A stretch of 64,000 nt of DNA from Calothrix sp. NIES-4105 (GTDB lineage Bacteria > Cyanobacteriota > Cyanobacteriia > Cyanobacteriales > Nostocaceae), in contig NZ_AP018290.1 of NCBI RefSeq assembly GCF_002368415.1, positions 3,857,614-3,921,613 on the forward strand, written 5' to 3'. Every line of letters starts with the position of its first letter. Position 1 is the stretch's first letter. A program made the position numbers and the translations under genes. The notes below the pieces were generated by a model that saw only the letters and a program-made list of their open reading frames with translations, was not told the origin of the DNA and did no database searches. Shown here piece by piece: positions 26,228 through 34,950 of this stretch.

Positions 26228-26968
26228 ATGTCTAAAAAGTTTAACATGTTAGTACGTAGACCTAAAAAAAAATCAGGGAAATTAGTTCGCAACGAACGAC
26301 CACAGCAGTACATGCAAATCAAAGCGGCAATTATTGCTGTAGCTGTTACAGGGATGACAGCAGTAACAGTGCCAGCGTTTGCACTTGTTCAACCAGCATT
26401 CGCGCGCGAAGCTATTATGCTTGTACAGCGTTCTTTACAAAACGGTAATTCTAAACCAGAAACTAAACTTGATGTCTTACTGCGTGAGTTGGCAAACCTG
26501 GAAGTTGAAAAGGCAACGTTAGATGTCAAACACTCGAATAGCAATCAAACTACCCAAGAAATCGATGGGGAAATTGAAGCAGTTAGAAATCGTATAAATG
26601 AAATTCAGCCAAAAAGCAGCGCAGTTATAAGCAATGTAGTTACAGAAGCACTTGTTTCTAAAATTGCAGCATTGGAAATCGAAAATTCTTTGCTCGAAGC
26701 ATATCATACCCCTTATGCTGAAGTTGTAGTGTCTACAGAAAATCAGATTCGGAGACTATGGCGCCGTGTCGCTTCTATCAGTCCACAAAATCCCAAAGAT
26801 GTAATTAACCCAGTTGTTAGTGCTATTCTTGATACCGAAATTGCAACCCTGAAAGCAAGACGCGCGAGTTTAGCAACCCGATATACCCCAGATGATATTG
26901 GAGAATTTTTAACAATTGATTTGCAGTTGAGTAGTTTGGCACAAAGGCAGGCATTTTACAATTCGTAA
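26228..26968 (+). CDS. Membrane-anchored or exported coiled-coil protein with three helical-hairpin repeats
   Basis: 246 residues. A basic N-terminus and hydrophobic segment (about residues 33-60, AAIIAVAVTGMTAVTVPAFA) suggest a signal peptide or anchor. The rest is three similar units of about 50 residues: LLRELANLEVEKATLDVKHS, VSKIAALEIENSLLEAYHTP and DTEIATLKARRASLATRYTP, each followed by a second helix ending in an IRRL/ISSL-like stretch. The YTP turn resembles the coiled-coil hairpins of Wzz/GumC co-polymerases. Function unknown. Confidence 0.6.
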   Translation: MSKKFNMLVRRPKKKSGKLVRNERPQQYMQIKAAIIAVAVTGMTAVTVPAFALVQPAFAREAIMLVQRSLQNGNSKPETKLDVLLRELANLEVEKATLDVKHSNSNQTTQEIDGEIEAVRNRINEIQPKSSAVISNVVTEALVSKIAALEIENSLLEAYHTPYAEVVVSTENQIRRLWRRVASISPQNPKDVINPVVSAILDTEIATLKARRASLATRYTPDDIGEFLTIDLQLSSLAQRQAFYNS

Positions 26969-27068
26969 GGCTTGTTAAAATTACAAACATCTATAATGTC
27001 ATCAATCAAGTAACCACACGGTATAATTTGATCGCGAATTAAAATTATACATTGTGGTTACACACAAA

Positions 27069-29738
27069 ATGAGTCAGAAAAGACTCAAGATTACAACATT
27101 TTTATTTTTACTAATTTTAACAGCTGTCGTCATCTCACTACTTGCCCAGAGACAACAGCAAACAGTTCAACGTCAAAGTAATTATGCAATTCACGCGCGG
27201 CAGGATTTCAACCAACCTAGTTTTTACCCCATTACCCCAACCACACCTAACAACTTTTACCGACCGACAGGCGCCTGGGTAGGAAGATTAATATTACCGA
27301 CATCGCAACAAATGCAAGATGGTGCAGACTGGGTGTTGATGGAAGTTGAACATGCACCATCCACTGCACAAAAGTTAATTGGGAAAATTGTGCGTTTGGA
27401 ATGGAAAAACGACCCTGATGTGCTTAGAAAAGTTAAAGCAGTAACGCACGATGTAAATTTCACTCCTAGCACAATCAAAAGTCAACAAAATGGAAATATT
27501 CACCCAGTACGTTTAAATGGTATCCCGAATGTAGGCGTGTTGCGTTCTTTAGCAGGCGCCCGTCCTACTGATGATGTAATTGTCACCTTAGATGATGCAA
27601 CGGTAGTCACTGAAGATGTCGGAAAAGTAATAGTACAAATTACGCACGAACCGATTTTAGCAACTGGTAGATTTTATGGTTTAGTCAAAATTATCAAGCC
27701 AGATGTATCAAAATTTAAAACCCAATACTTTCGGGTAAGACATTATAATCCTGCATCTGGAAACTTTGACGGCGCCGAAGGTATAATTCGCATTCCTCAA
27801 CAACCATCAGACACACGTAATATAGTTAGTTCAACACCACTACTAATAGATAAATCAGCAGCAGGTGAAAACGGCTGGTATATTTACGGCGCCAGAGATG
27901 CTCAGGGTGTATTTACCGTTCAAGCACTCGCACCGCGTAGTTTATTCCAAATTCAGCCGGATCAAGAAATAACTAATGAAAACGCAGCGCTAAAATATAT
28001 AAAAACCGAGCATTGGCAAAACACATCAGCCCAAAAAGGCATTCATTACACAGTTTTTCTAAATTCAGACGTATTAAAATCTACTTTTAGCCTTCCTTAT
28101 CAAGGAGGGTTAGTAGGATTTCAAGATACACCAATTCAACAACCAACGAATAGTCCTTCAGCAAAAAAGCAGGAGAAGAAGACAAGTAGAAAAAATTCCG
28201 CCCCTGTTTCTAGTTCCTCCCTGCCCCCCTTGCCTTTATTAGATGGGGGGTTAGGGGGATATGAATGGCAACAAAACGATAAAGCTATTGTTCTCCACCT
28301 GTTTGGTGGTATCGGTGGACGCAAAAAGGAAGCACTTGGTTTTCCTTTTACTATTACCGGACATTTCGCTTTTGGAATAGCCCAAGTAATTCGCGATAGT
28401 TTTACTAACGAGTTACGCTTTGATATTAAATATCATCAAATATACGCCCATAACTCCGATGGAATTATTGCCGGAACCCATACATGGGCGGATTTCATGG
28501 GCAATTTACAACGCGGTTGGATGTATACTCGCCCAGTTTCTGATATTTTAATCAAATTCGACCCCGTTACTCAAGATTATGACTTTGATGGAATTAAAAT
28601 ATCACCATTAATCGAATTACAGCGACAATTGCAAGTCATGATCGCACGCTACCGTATTGGAGATGGTACAGGAGGCGCCAACGTATCCCCAGCAACTTCA
28701 TGCGTCCAAGACTCTGCCCAAGCACTTTATGCCACAATTACTGCAATTAGAAACCAAGTGGCAGCTACACCTCAAATTCAACAGTGGTTAGATACACATC
28801 CAAACGACCCTCAAACAAAGCGGTTTAGTCAATTAATATCGCTTGGCGCCGAACTCGAAAAACAATTGGCGCCATTAGGTATAGTACGTGCGGATTGGAA
28901 AAGCAGTACAAGTGTGCTTGCAGGAACTGGTACTGGTGATAATCAGTTATTTAGAGACGGCAGCATCTGGGCAGGTTTAACAAGTTGGCGAACAATGATG
29001 CCTCGACAAGTACATGATGACCTAGCTAGCATATTTTTAAAGTATGGCGCCAGTTTACAAGTATTGCGAACTAATCAAATAGGTGGATGGATTGGTGATA
29101 TTCTACCCTTGGCGCCGACTGTATTATTTGGGCAAATTAAAATACCTTTCACCGAAATACCTATACTGCCAATTTTACTTAATCGTGTATTAGCATCTTT
29201 AAAAATTCCTACACAACAAGATTGGTTAGTTATTGGTGCAACACTGTTAGTTTACAGTATTATTGCCATTCCTTTAGGGTTAAAATCAGGGTTTTTACAA
29301 TTAAAAATTTGGTCAGCCGATTATAAAGATAAGTCTTTATTAATACTACGCTGCTTATTCCTTCCTGCTATATCAGAAGAACTATTATTTCGTGTCTTAC
29401 TAATACCTCACCCAATTGAAATCACAAATTGGTTAATTTGGTCACTATGGGCATTATTGAGCTTAATATTGTTTACTGCTTATCACCCACTTAACGCCAA
29501 AACATTTTTTAAACAAGCACACGTAACATTTTTTAATCGTACATTCTTATTTTTAGCTACGTTGTTGGGAATTGCTTGTACAATTGCATATTTGCTAACA
29601 GGCTCTTTATTTGTTATAGTCATGATTCACTGGATTGTAGTAGTAGTTTGGCTAATATTTTTTGGAGGCATGAAAAAACTAAATAGCTTAGACGCAACAC
29701 CCGTAGGTTGGGTGGAACATCAGCGCAACCCAACATAA
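27069..29738 (+). CDS. CPBP-family glutamic intramembrane protease with large N-terminal extension
   Basis: 889 residues from the ATG at 27069 (a GTG lies five codons earlier). One N-terminal membrane helix (TTFLFLLILTAVVISLLA), about 650 residues of exported or luminal domain that I cannot name, then several C-terminal helices with the CPBP (CAAX protease/bacteriocin-processing) motifs SEELLFR, FTAYHPLN and MIHWIVVVVW; the Glu pair and two His are the catalytic residues. The linker near residues 380-405 (SSSLPPLPLLDGGLGGYEW) is encoded by a C/G-run repeat. The last codons (PVGWVEHQRNPT) derive from another dispersed repeat. Confidence 0.82.
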   Translation: MSQKRLKITTFLFLLILTAVVISLLAQRQQQTVQRQSNYAIHARQDFNQPSFYPITPTTPNNFYRPTGAWVGRLILPTSQQMQDGADWVLMEVEHAPSTAQKLIGKIVRLEWKNDPDVLRKVKAVTHDVNFTPSTIKSQQNGNIHPVRLNGIPNVGVLRSLAGARPTDDVIVTLDDATVVTEDVGKVIVQITHEPILATGRFYGLVKIIKPDVSKFKTQYFRVRHYNPASGNFDGAEGIIRIPQQPSDTRNIVSSTPLLIDKSAAGENGWYIYGARDAQGVFTVQALAPRSLFQIQPDQEITNENAALKYIKTEHWQNTSAQKGIHYTVFLNSDVLKSTFSLPYQGGLVGFQDTPIQQPTNSPSAKKQEKKTSRKNSAPVSSSSLPPLPLLDGGLGGYEWQQNDKAIVLHLFGGIGGRKKEALGFPFTITGHFAFGIAQVIRDSFTNELRFDIKYHQIYAHNSDGIIAGTHTWADFMGNLQRGWMYTRPVSDILIKFDPVTQDYDFDGIKISPLIELQRQLQVMIARYRIGDGTGGANVSPATSCVQDSAQALYATITAIRNQVAATPQIQQWLDTHPNDPQTKRFSQLISLGAELEKQLAPLGIVRADWKSSTSVLAGTGTGDNQLFRDGSIWAGLTSWRTMMPRQVHDDLASIFLKYGASLQVLRTNQIGGWIGDILPLAPTVLFGQIKIPFTEIPILPILLNRVLASLKIPTQQDWLVIGATLLVYSIIAIPLGLKSGFLQLKIWSADYKDKSLLILRCLFLPAISEELLFRVLLIPHPIEITNWLIWSLWALLSLILFTAYHPLNAKTFFKQAHVTFFNRTFLFLATLLGIACTIAYLLTGSLFVIVMIHWIVVVVWLIFFGGMKKLNSLDATPVGWVEHQRNPT
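28217..28260. repeat. C/G-run dispersed repeat inside the CPBP gene
   Basis: CCTGCCCCCCTTGCC and GGGGGGTTAGGGGGAT form an imperfect hairpin, in frame inside the protease gene. A similar element lies at about 49785-49820 outside genes. Confidence 0.7.
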
Positions 29739-29758
29739 ATACAACAAGGAAACATTTA

Positions 29759-30202
29759 ATGGAGCTATATCAAATTTGTCAACAGCATTTAGAAGAATGC
29801 GCTTTGCTCCTAATTTCTGTCTTTGCAAATTCTCCTTGGAACGAGAAATGGACGCTAGAATTAGCCTTCAAACGTCTTCAAAATACATATAATACACCAG
29901 ACTTCTATGGCATCCTAGCAAAACAAGAAAATAGAATAATTGGTTTTGCGCTTGGTCATGCTGAACAATATATTGATGTTAAAACCTTTTATATTAAAGA
30001 GATGTGTGTCGCTTATAACCATCAAAATACCGGGGTTGGCACTGCAATTATAAATCAACTTCAGACAGACTTAGTAGAAAAGAATGTTGCAAGAATTTGG
30101 TTGTTAACAGCACCGAATAGTCCGGCTGAAAATTTTTATAAAAAATGTGGTTTTAGTAATAGTAATAAAATTGTTTTTATGAGCAAATTACTAACTCATT
30201 AA
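29759..30202 (+). CDS. GNAT-family N-acetyltransferase
   Basis: 147 residues from the ATG at 29759 with AAGGAA about 7 bases upstream; the frame reaches back to 29708 over repeat DNA. GNAT features: strand IIGFALGHAEQY, KEMCVAYNHQNTGVGTAII (acetyl-CoA pyrophosphate loop, Q/RxxGxG/A) and a C-terminal NSPAENFYKKCGF. The acceptor is unknown. It overlaps the convergent ATP-grasp remnant by 12 bases. Confidence 0.88.
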   Translation: MELYQICQQHLEECALLLISVFANSPWNEKWTLELAFKRLQNTYNTPDFYGILAKQENRIIGFALGHAEQYIDVKTFYIKEMCVAYNHQNTGVGTAIINQLQTDLVEKNVARIWLLTAPNSPAENFYKKCGFSNSNKIVFMSKLLTH

Positions 30203-30712
30203 TAATTGCACCAGTTGCTGAGTAATGGGGAAACCAGTTTGAGGCTCAAAATATATAAACATAGGACTAGGGTTTGCTTCCAAAAACACATATTCTCCTG
30301 TCGGCGCCAATCTCCAATCAATTGCAGTCCATTCGAGGTAAAGTGAAGAAGCAATCTCTCGACACTTTTGTTGTAACTCTAAGGATAACTCTACTGGTAT
30401 TAATTCAGCATTTGAATCTTCGCGAAAATCCAGTGATGTACTACGAATTTCTGCTGTGTATACTGAGTTACCAATAACATAACTACGAATGTTTGTACCA
30501 GGTATGTACTCTTGCAAAGTAACAGGAGATATACTCAGAGCTAAATCTAGTCGTTTTGGTTCAAGTAATGATTCTGTTAATATTTGAGTATGGGCGCCAC
30601 CATACACTGGTTTAAAAATTGCCTTTTGATGTGACACTGCAAATTGCGTAGCTTGTTCTGGGTCATTGGTAACTAAAGTGTCTGGAATTTTTACACCTAG
30701 CTTAACAGCACT
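30191..30712 (-). pseudogene. RimK-like ATP-grasp ligase, N-terminally truncated
   Basis: The frame is open from 30712, where a stop cuts it off, and reads KLGVKIPDTLVTNDPEQATQ, AIFKPVYGGAHTQ, LQEYIPGTNIRSYVIG and EYVFLEANPSPMFIYFE. This is the central and C-terminal part of an ATP-grasp ligase (metal-binding ExNP in FLEANPSP). The N-terminal domain (over 100 residues) is missing, with only repeats upstream. Similar enzymes sit in graspetide (microviridin-type) and RimK-type systems; no precursor peptide gene was seen. Confidence 0.78.
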
Positions 30713-31257
30713 TCATCTATTTTTTATATACACAACTAAATATCTTGATTTCTGAATTATTGAACCTTTACTAACTCTAATATTACTTCACACTAGCGCG
30801 CAGTAAATTTAACTGCTTCTGTGATGTGCTGCTCTAAGATTGCTTTTTGCTTTACTCAACAGGTGCCGACCTTGAGGGTGTTGTTGTATATGACGGCGCC
30901 TATAAAGTAAAATAAGCAAGTTCTCATGATGTTAATTACTGCTTGGAATGAATCAAGCTCCTCTTGGCACCGCTTGCAACACATCGGTCTAAAATATCCA
31001 TCAAGGTTTTATCTCAATACTGCTCGGTGAATTGAATTTTTGTCGGTTGGTGTCAAGGAAGCATTTTTCGAGTTTTCCCGCTCTTTGACCCAACAAAAGT
31101 CTTGATAATGTTGGGTTCCGTTCCTCCACCCAACCTACGAATTTTTGTATTTTTAGCTATCTCTTGCAGTATTGGGGCAGCAACTGTGGGAACTTAGCGA
31201 AGACCTTTGTGGGTTAAAAGCGACAACTTAATAGATTCAGTGTCACAAGCCATCTAC

Positions 31258-31430
31258 TCAAAAATCGGCGCCAGTAGAATCAGTACTACTGGTTAACTTA
31301 ACTAGTAGTACCAAATTGTGTTGTTTCAACAAGCATTATCAACAATACTACTGGTTAATTCAACCTGGAGCAAAAAACGGCGCCAGCAGAATCAGTACTA
31401 CTGGTTAACTAACCAGTAGTACCAAATTAC
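31258..31430. repeat. Two copies of an ACTACTGGTTA hairpin element
   Basis: Copy one (about 31258-31316) and copy two (about 31372-31430) both read GGCGCCAG(T/C)AGAATCAGTA followed by ACTACTGGTTA and, after a short spacer, its complement TA(A/G)(C/T)...AGTAGTACC and CAAATT. A third partial arm (ACTACTGGTTAATTCAACC) lies between them at about 31349. Each copy folds into a hairpin. Confidence 0.85.
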
Positions 31431-31560
31431 GTTACTAAGAACTTGCACATCATGTAAAAACCTATAATTAAAGATATTTTTTTGTAAGCAACTTCTGTAA
31501 TAAAAAATACATGGCTGTACATCTGAGACTTTGTGCTATAACACATGAATAAATTGAAAT

Positions 31561-31677
31561 GTTAAATCAAATTTAGTAGGGAGCTAATACTAGCGTAGAA
31601 TCCTGCTTAAAGCGTTTGCTTTGATTTCTAATTTTTCTAATACGCGCGGCTTCAACTAAAGCTTGAAAATACGTAAC
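31561..31677 (-). pseudogene. Copy of the 3' end of the PuuD-type amidotransferase gene
   Basis: Aligns with 39224-39338, the last 38 codons of the amidotransferase gene: shared TTAAATCAAATTTAGT, GTAGAATCCTGCTT, TTTGATTTCTAATTTTTCTA, CGCGCGGCTTCAAC and AAAGCTTGAAAA. The rest of the gene is absent here. The fragment joins an SDR 5' scrap at about 31680. Confidence 0.82.
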
Positions 31678-31683
31678 TACTAC

Positions 31684-31729
31684 TACTACCTGTAACTAAT
31701 GCTCGTTTTCCTTTGAGTTGCAAATCCAT
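31684..31729 (-). pseudogene. 5' scrap of a short-chain dehydrogenase gene
   Basis: Reads MDLQLKGKRALVTGSS on the minus strand, the start of an SDR with the TGxxxGxG cofactor loop just beginning, then runs into the PuuD remnant. The same first nine codons occur at 34588, so both come from one lost or duplicated SDR gene. Confidence 0.72.
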
Positions 31730-31776
31730 AATTTCATCCTTAATTGCAATTCCAATGTGATTGATAATAAAGCTGA

Positions 31777-32157
31777 TTATTCTGCTAAACCTTTGATATA
31801 ACGGTGGAGGGTAAGAGTATCTGCATAGCCTTGAGTTTTGACAATTTTTCCATCACGTACCCACCAAACATGTGCAAAAGGAATTGCAAACTCTTGTTCG
31901 CTACCTTTAACTCGACCGTAGTAATGACCAAGCCCTACTATTGCATCTCCAGCATCTAACAATTGGTCAGCTTTCGCAGTCCACGAATCAAAATGCGCGG
32001 TCAACTTCGGTAAATAATCTTCAAACACCGCGCGACTACCATAATATTTCCCACCTGCTGGATAGCCTTCTGGTACATCCCACTCAATATCTGGGTGGAT
32101 AAGTTCTCGGTCAACAGTAGCATACCAACTTTGTACAACTTCAAGATTAGATTTCAT
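31777..32157 (-). CDS. SnoaL-like (NTF2-fold) protein
   Basis: 126 residues from the ATG at 32157. NTF2-fold signs: NLEVVQSWYATVDRELIHPD at the N-terminus, then YYGSRAVFEDYLPKL, FAIPFAHVWWVRDGKIVK. SnoaL-like proteins include polyketide cyclases, isomerases and small-molecule hydrolases; many are unassigned. It is the last gene of the minus-strand run that starts with the Old Yellow Enzyme, after a 182-base gap, so it may have its own promoter. Confidence 0.82.
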   Translation of the reverse strand: MKSNLEVVQSWYATVDRELIHPDIEWDVPEGYPAGGKYYGSRAVFEDYLPKLTAHFDSWTAKADQLLDAGDAIVGLGHYYGRVKGSEQEFAIPFAHVWWVRDGKIVKTQGYADTLTLHRYIKGLAE

Positions 32158-32339
32158 AGCTTTCCCCATACAATACCCCCTGATAATTTTGGTTGGTCGT
32201 CAAAGAACGTTTTCTTTGCGTTTCTGTAATCAAGGTAACTTGCAATCAATAAAAGAAAAAGTAGTTATAATTCACATTACTTGTGAAGAAAATTCATAAA
32301 TTACAAGTAATTTTTTGAGCATCCGACGAATTGGCGGCA

Positions 32340-33008
32340 TTAATCGCGCGATTGTTGTCGAGCTATTACATAATCACGTAGAAACAGCAATGTCTCATCT
32401 TTAATGCCAAAGCTGGCTAGTCCATCAATAGTTTGTAGAAGATAATCAGTACTGGAGCCAAGTTGTCCGCTAGCTGTAGCAAGGCTTTCAATTGTCCTTT
32501 CTAAGGATAAGTTGCCTGTGTAGAGTGAGTGCTGTTGATTGACGACAAAAGCAATAGCATCCACTACTTGCTCTGGACTCTCTACCTTGACCCAACTAGG
32601 AATATAGGCTCCTGTAAGCATTTCTCGGCGCCAAAGTAACTGTAATTCAGTCGCAACATCTGTGGCAGCAATGTGGTATGCAACACCACGGCAACTCCCA
32701 GAGCAATCAAGTCCTAGAACTAAACCGGGATTATCTGGAGTACCGCGACCAATTGGAGTCCAAAGGCAGAAGCGACGATGCCAACCGTGAACTGTCCCGA
32801 CGCAGCGCTCGCTATATTTAATGATGGGGTTCCAGATTAATGAGCCGTAGGCAAAAATCCAGACATCGGAGCCATTAGAGCATTGTTGTAGAGTTTCATC
32901 AATCGATTGCTGCAAGTGAGCTTGGGTTAAAATTTGCAGCTTCAATCCTGCCTGTAAAATCATCGCTTGCAAACGACTCGATTCGAGATCTATCCGAGTC
33001 AGTGTCAC
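32340..33008 (-). CDS. ChaC-like gamma-glutamylcyclotransferase
   Basis: 222 residues from a GTG. ChaC signature IFAYGSLIWNPII, then GWHRRFCLWTPIGRGTPDNPG and CRGVAYHI. ChaC enzymes degrade glutathione to 5-oxoproline and Cys-Gly. The catalytic Glu is expected in the LLWRREMLTGAY segment. It sits in the operon 28 bases after an NTF2-fold gene, so glutathione turnover may belong to this pathway, for instance processing of a glutathione adduct; that link is inference. Confidence 0.9.
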   Translation of the reverse strand: MTLTRIDLESSRLQAMILQAGLKLQILTQAHLQQSIDETLQQCSNGSDVWIFAYGSLIWNPIIKYSERCVGTVHGWHRRFCLWTPIGRGTPDNPGLVLGLDCSGSCRGVAYHIAATDVATELQLLWRREMLTGAYIPSWVKVESPEQVVDAIAFVVNQQHSLYTGNLSLERTIESLATASGQLGSSTDYLLQTIDGLASFGIKDETLLFLRDYVIARQQSRD

Positions 33009-33036
33009 GGGATAAGTCCTCTGTTACTAATATTAC

Positions 33037-33510
33037 TTAACGTAAGATTTTGGTGTGCCAGCTTTGGCGATAATGAGTTACGAGTCCCTGATCATTAAAT
33101 TCCACTGTGGAAATGCCAGCTTGAGCAATCCGATTTCCACTAGGGCTGAAGTCAATTGTTCTATAAGATTCCCACTCAGGAGAGTCAATGATGGTTTGAG
33201 GAAGTTTTGATGCCCATACATTTTTGGGCAGCACATCATACTCAATGAACCAACGATACACACCGTACTTATCTGCAACACCTAGCAATTCAAAGCTGCC
33301 CTTGCCATTGTGTTGAGTAAGAATCATTGACTCGTACACACGAATGCCCTCATGTCCTATCACCTCACTAAACGGAGTAGCGTGGTAAACTCCATCTGGG
33401 GTAAACAAAGCTACAACTCGTTCAACTGCCGCTTCATTAGCTTCTTCCCATGCTCTCATCCACACATTCATGTAGTTTTCTGTCCACCGATAGATGTCAT
33501 CCTCAATCAT
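33037..33510 (-). CDS. Nuclear transport factor 2-like (SnoaL) protein
   Basis: 157 residues: WTENYMNVWMRAWEEAN, VVALFTPDGVYHATPFSEVI, IEYDVLPKN and a C-terminal VEFNDQGLVTHYRQSWHTK, the usual NTF2-fold order. Role as isomerase, cyclase or hydrolase is not predictable. In the operon, 55 bases after a crotonase gene and 28 bases before the ChaC-like gene. Confidence 0.85.
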   Translation of the reverse strand: MIEDDIYRWTENYMNVWMRAWEEANEAAVERVVALFTPDGVYHATPFSEVIGHEGIRVYESMILTQHNGKGSFELLGVADKYGVYRWFIEYDVLPKNVWASKLPQTIIDSPEWESYRTIDFSPSGNRIAQAGISTVEFNDQGLVTHYRQSWHTKILR

Positions 33511-33565
33511 ATTAACTCTCCCTTCTCTGCCTTCCTTTGCAAATTTTCGTTCGTTTAAATTTAGA

Positions 33566-34339
33566 TTATGGATTTTTAGGTTGTACTGACGAAATGATTG
33601 AAAGTCCCTCTAAGCCCATATCAAAAGAAAGTTCATCAATAACTTTCCGCTTAAGTTTGCGGGTGAACATCAGACGGGTGTAGCGGCGAGTCAGTGGGTC
33701 AAGGCAAAGCAGTTGCTCTGCTAATTCGTTTGCTCTCTTTAGCAATTTATCACGGGGATGAATTTCATTGACCATGCCAATTTCTAACGCTTCCCTAGCT
33801 GTAAGCTTTTGCATTGTCAACAGAAAATAATGTCCCCGAACATCTCCCATTGCTGCTGGATACAAAATCTGTACTCCATCGGCTGGTACAACCCCACCTC
33901 CGACTGATAAATGCTGGTTATCTTGAAAATACGCATCCTCGGCAGCTAAAATAATGTCTGCCATCAAAGCATACTCACCGTGAATTGGGGCGGCGCCATT
34001 TACGGCTGAGATTACTGGAACACTGATATCAAGAAAATTGTAAAGAAGCTGACGAGCCTCTGTAAGGATTGCATACCAACCCATAGGCTGAGTAATATCG
34101 TCTACTGTAGAAAAGTCAATGTGACTAATCCATTGATCACCAGCGCCAGTAAATATTACTACTTCATTCTGACGATCGCGGGCAATCTCACTAAAAGCAT
34201 CAGGAAATTCTCGATGAGCCTTGCCAGTGTGGATATGAGAACCGCCGTTTGTATGCATTGTTACGGTAAGAATGCCGGAGTCAGTGCGCTCCATTTTCAA
34301 GTTTTCATACTTATCTTTGTACTCGTGAAAATTTGTCAT
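33566..34339 (-). CDS. Crotonase-superfamily protein, 6-oxocamphor hydrolase-like (paralog 1)
   Basis: 257 residues of crotonase fold: VIFTGAGDQWISHIDFST, NGAAPIHGEYALMADIILA and FQDNQHLSVGGGVVPADGVQ, then YFLLTMQKLTAREALEIGMV. The spacing FQDxxH...P(A/G)DG and the upstream IH(G/S)E fit 6-oxocamphor hydrolase, a crotonase-fold beta-diketone hydrolase using His and Asp, better than enoyl-CoA hydratase, whose catalytic Glu pair is not evident. It shares this pattern with the paralog at 34951. The exact substrate is unknown. Confidence 0.78.
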   Translation of the reverse strand: MTNFHEYKDKYENLKMERTDSGILTVTMHTNGGSHIHTGKAHREFPDAFSEIARDRQNEVVIFTGAGDQWISHIDFSTVDDITQPMGWYAILTEARQLLYNFLDISVPVISAVNGAAPIHGEYALMADIILAAEDAYFQDNQHLSVGGGVVPADGVQILYPAAMGDVRGHYFLLTMQKLTAREALEIGMVNEIHPRDKLLKRANELAEQLLCLDPLTRRYTRLMFTRKLKRKVIDELSFDMGLEGLSIISSVQPKNP

Positions 34340-34382
34340 ATTTTTTACACCTCTGCATTAAAACGAATGAAAATTTCGATCT

Positions 34383-34588
34383 TCATAAAAAGCTTCCACC
34401 GTCCACGCGAAAGTTGGCTGCGGTAATATGGTCTGCACTCTTGACTTGCCACAAATGCTACTAAATTAGCAATATCTTCAACCTTCCCCAAGCGACCTGT
34501 GAGAGTGCCCATCCACTCTTTCAACACACGTTTTTCAATCTCTGCCCAATCCGTTCCCCATCCTTTTTCCTTTAAGTTGCAAGTCCAT
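34383..34588 (-). pseudogene. Short-chain dehydrogenase with a large internal deletion and a frameshift
   Basis: Starts MDLQLKGKR, then in another frame jumps to WAEIEKRVLKEWMGTLTGRL and KVEDIANLVAFVASQE, the C-terminal part of an SDR. A further one-base shift puts the last strand ADHITAANFRVDGGSFL in a third frame, ending at 34383. About 180 codons with the cofactor loop and YxxxK are gone. It lies between operon genes, showing that the operon once had an SDR step. Confidence 0.8.
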
Positions 34589-34613
34589 TTTTGTTACCTT
34601 CTAGAAGTTTTGT

Positions 34614-34925
34614 TTAACTAAACTGCTCAGTTACAATAAAGGTCAGGTCTTTGGTAATTTGCTGGAAATAGTGAATTAGTTGCTGAATTTCGTCAGTATT
34701 AGTGTCAACGCTCAGTTGATTCAAATCATTCACATCAATAACTTCAATATATTGATAAGGTGATGCAGTATTCGCTCCCATCAACCCCATTGCCCGGTAA
34801 ACTCGCTTGTCCTCAACCGATTGTAATTGTTTGATTGCAGGAGTGTCCTTTTCTTTAGCCCATCGCTCATATTCCTCTACGCTTTGCTCGTCTTTGAGAT
34901 TAAACAGCACAATTAACGTTTTCAT
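34614..34925 (-). CDS. REDY-like/HapK family small protein
   Basis: 103 residues from the ATG at 34925 (GGAGG upstream): MKTLIVLFNLKDEQSVEEYE, YRAMGLMGANTASPYQYIEV and a C-terminal TFIVTEQFS. This pattern matches the REDY-like HapK family, an EthD-like ferredoxin-fold group named from prodiginine gene clusters; function undefined. In the operon between the two crotonase genes, 25 bases after the upstream one. Confidence 0.75.
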   Translation of the reverse strand: MKTLIVLFNLKDEQSVEEYERWAKEKDTPAIKQLQSVEDKRVYRAMGLMGANTASPYQYIEVIDVNDLNQLSVDTNTDEIQQLIHYFQQITKDLTFIVTEQFS

Positions 34926-34950
34926 CTCCGTTCCTCCACAAAAGCACTTT

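Larger units (their letters stand above)
30713..31776. other. 1-kb gene-poor stretch of repeats and scraps
   Basis: No intact gene. It contains a palindromic word pair GTTGGGT...ACCCAACCTACG (31110-31140) like the repeat at the end of the CPBP gene, two hairpin repeats (31258-31430), and gene fragments at 31561-31729. Nothing recognisable was seen in 30713-31080. Confidence 0.6.
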
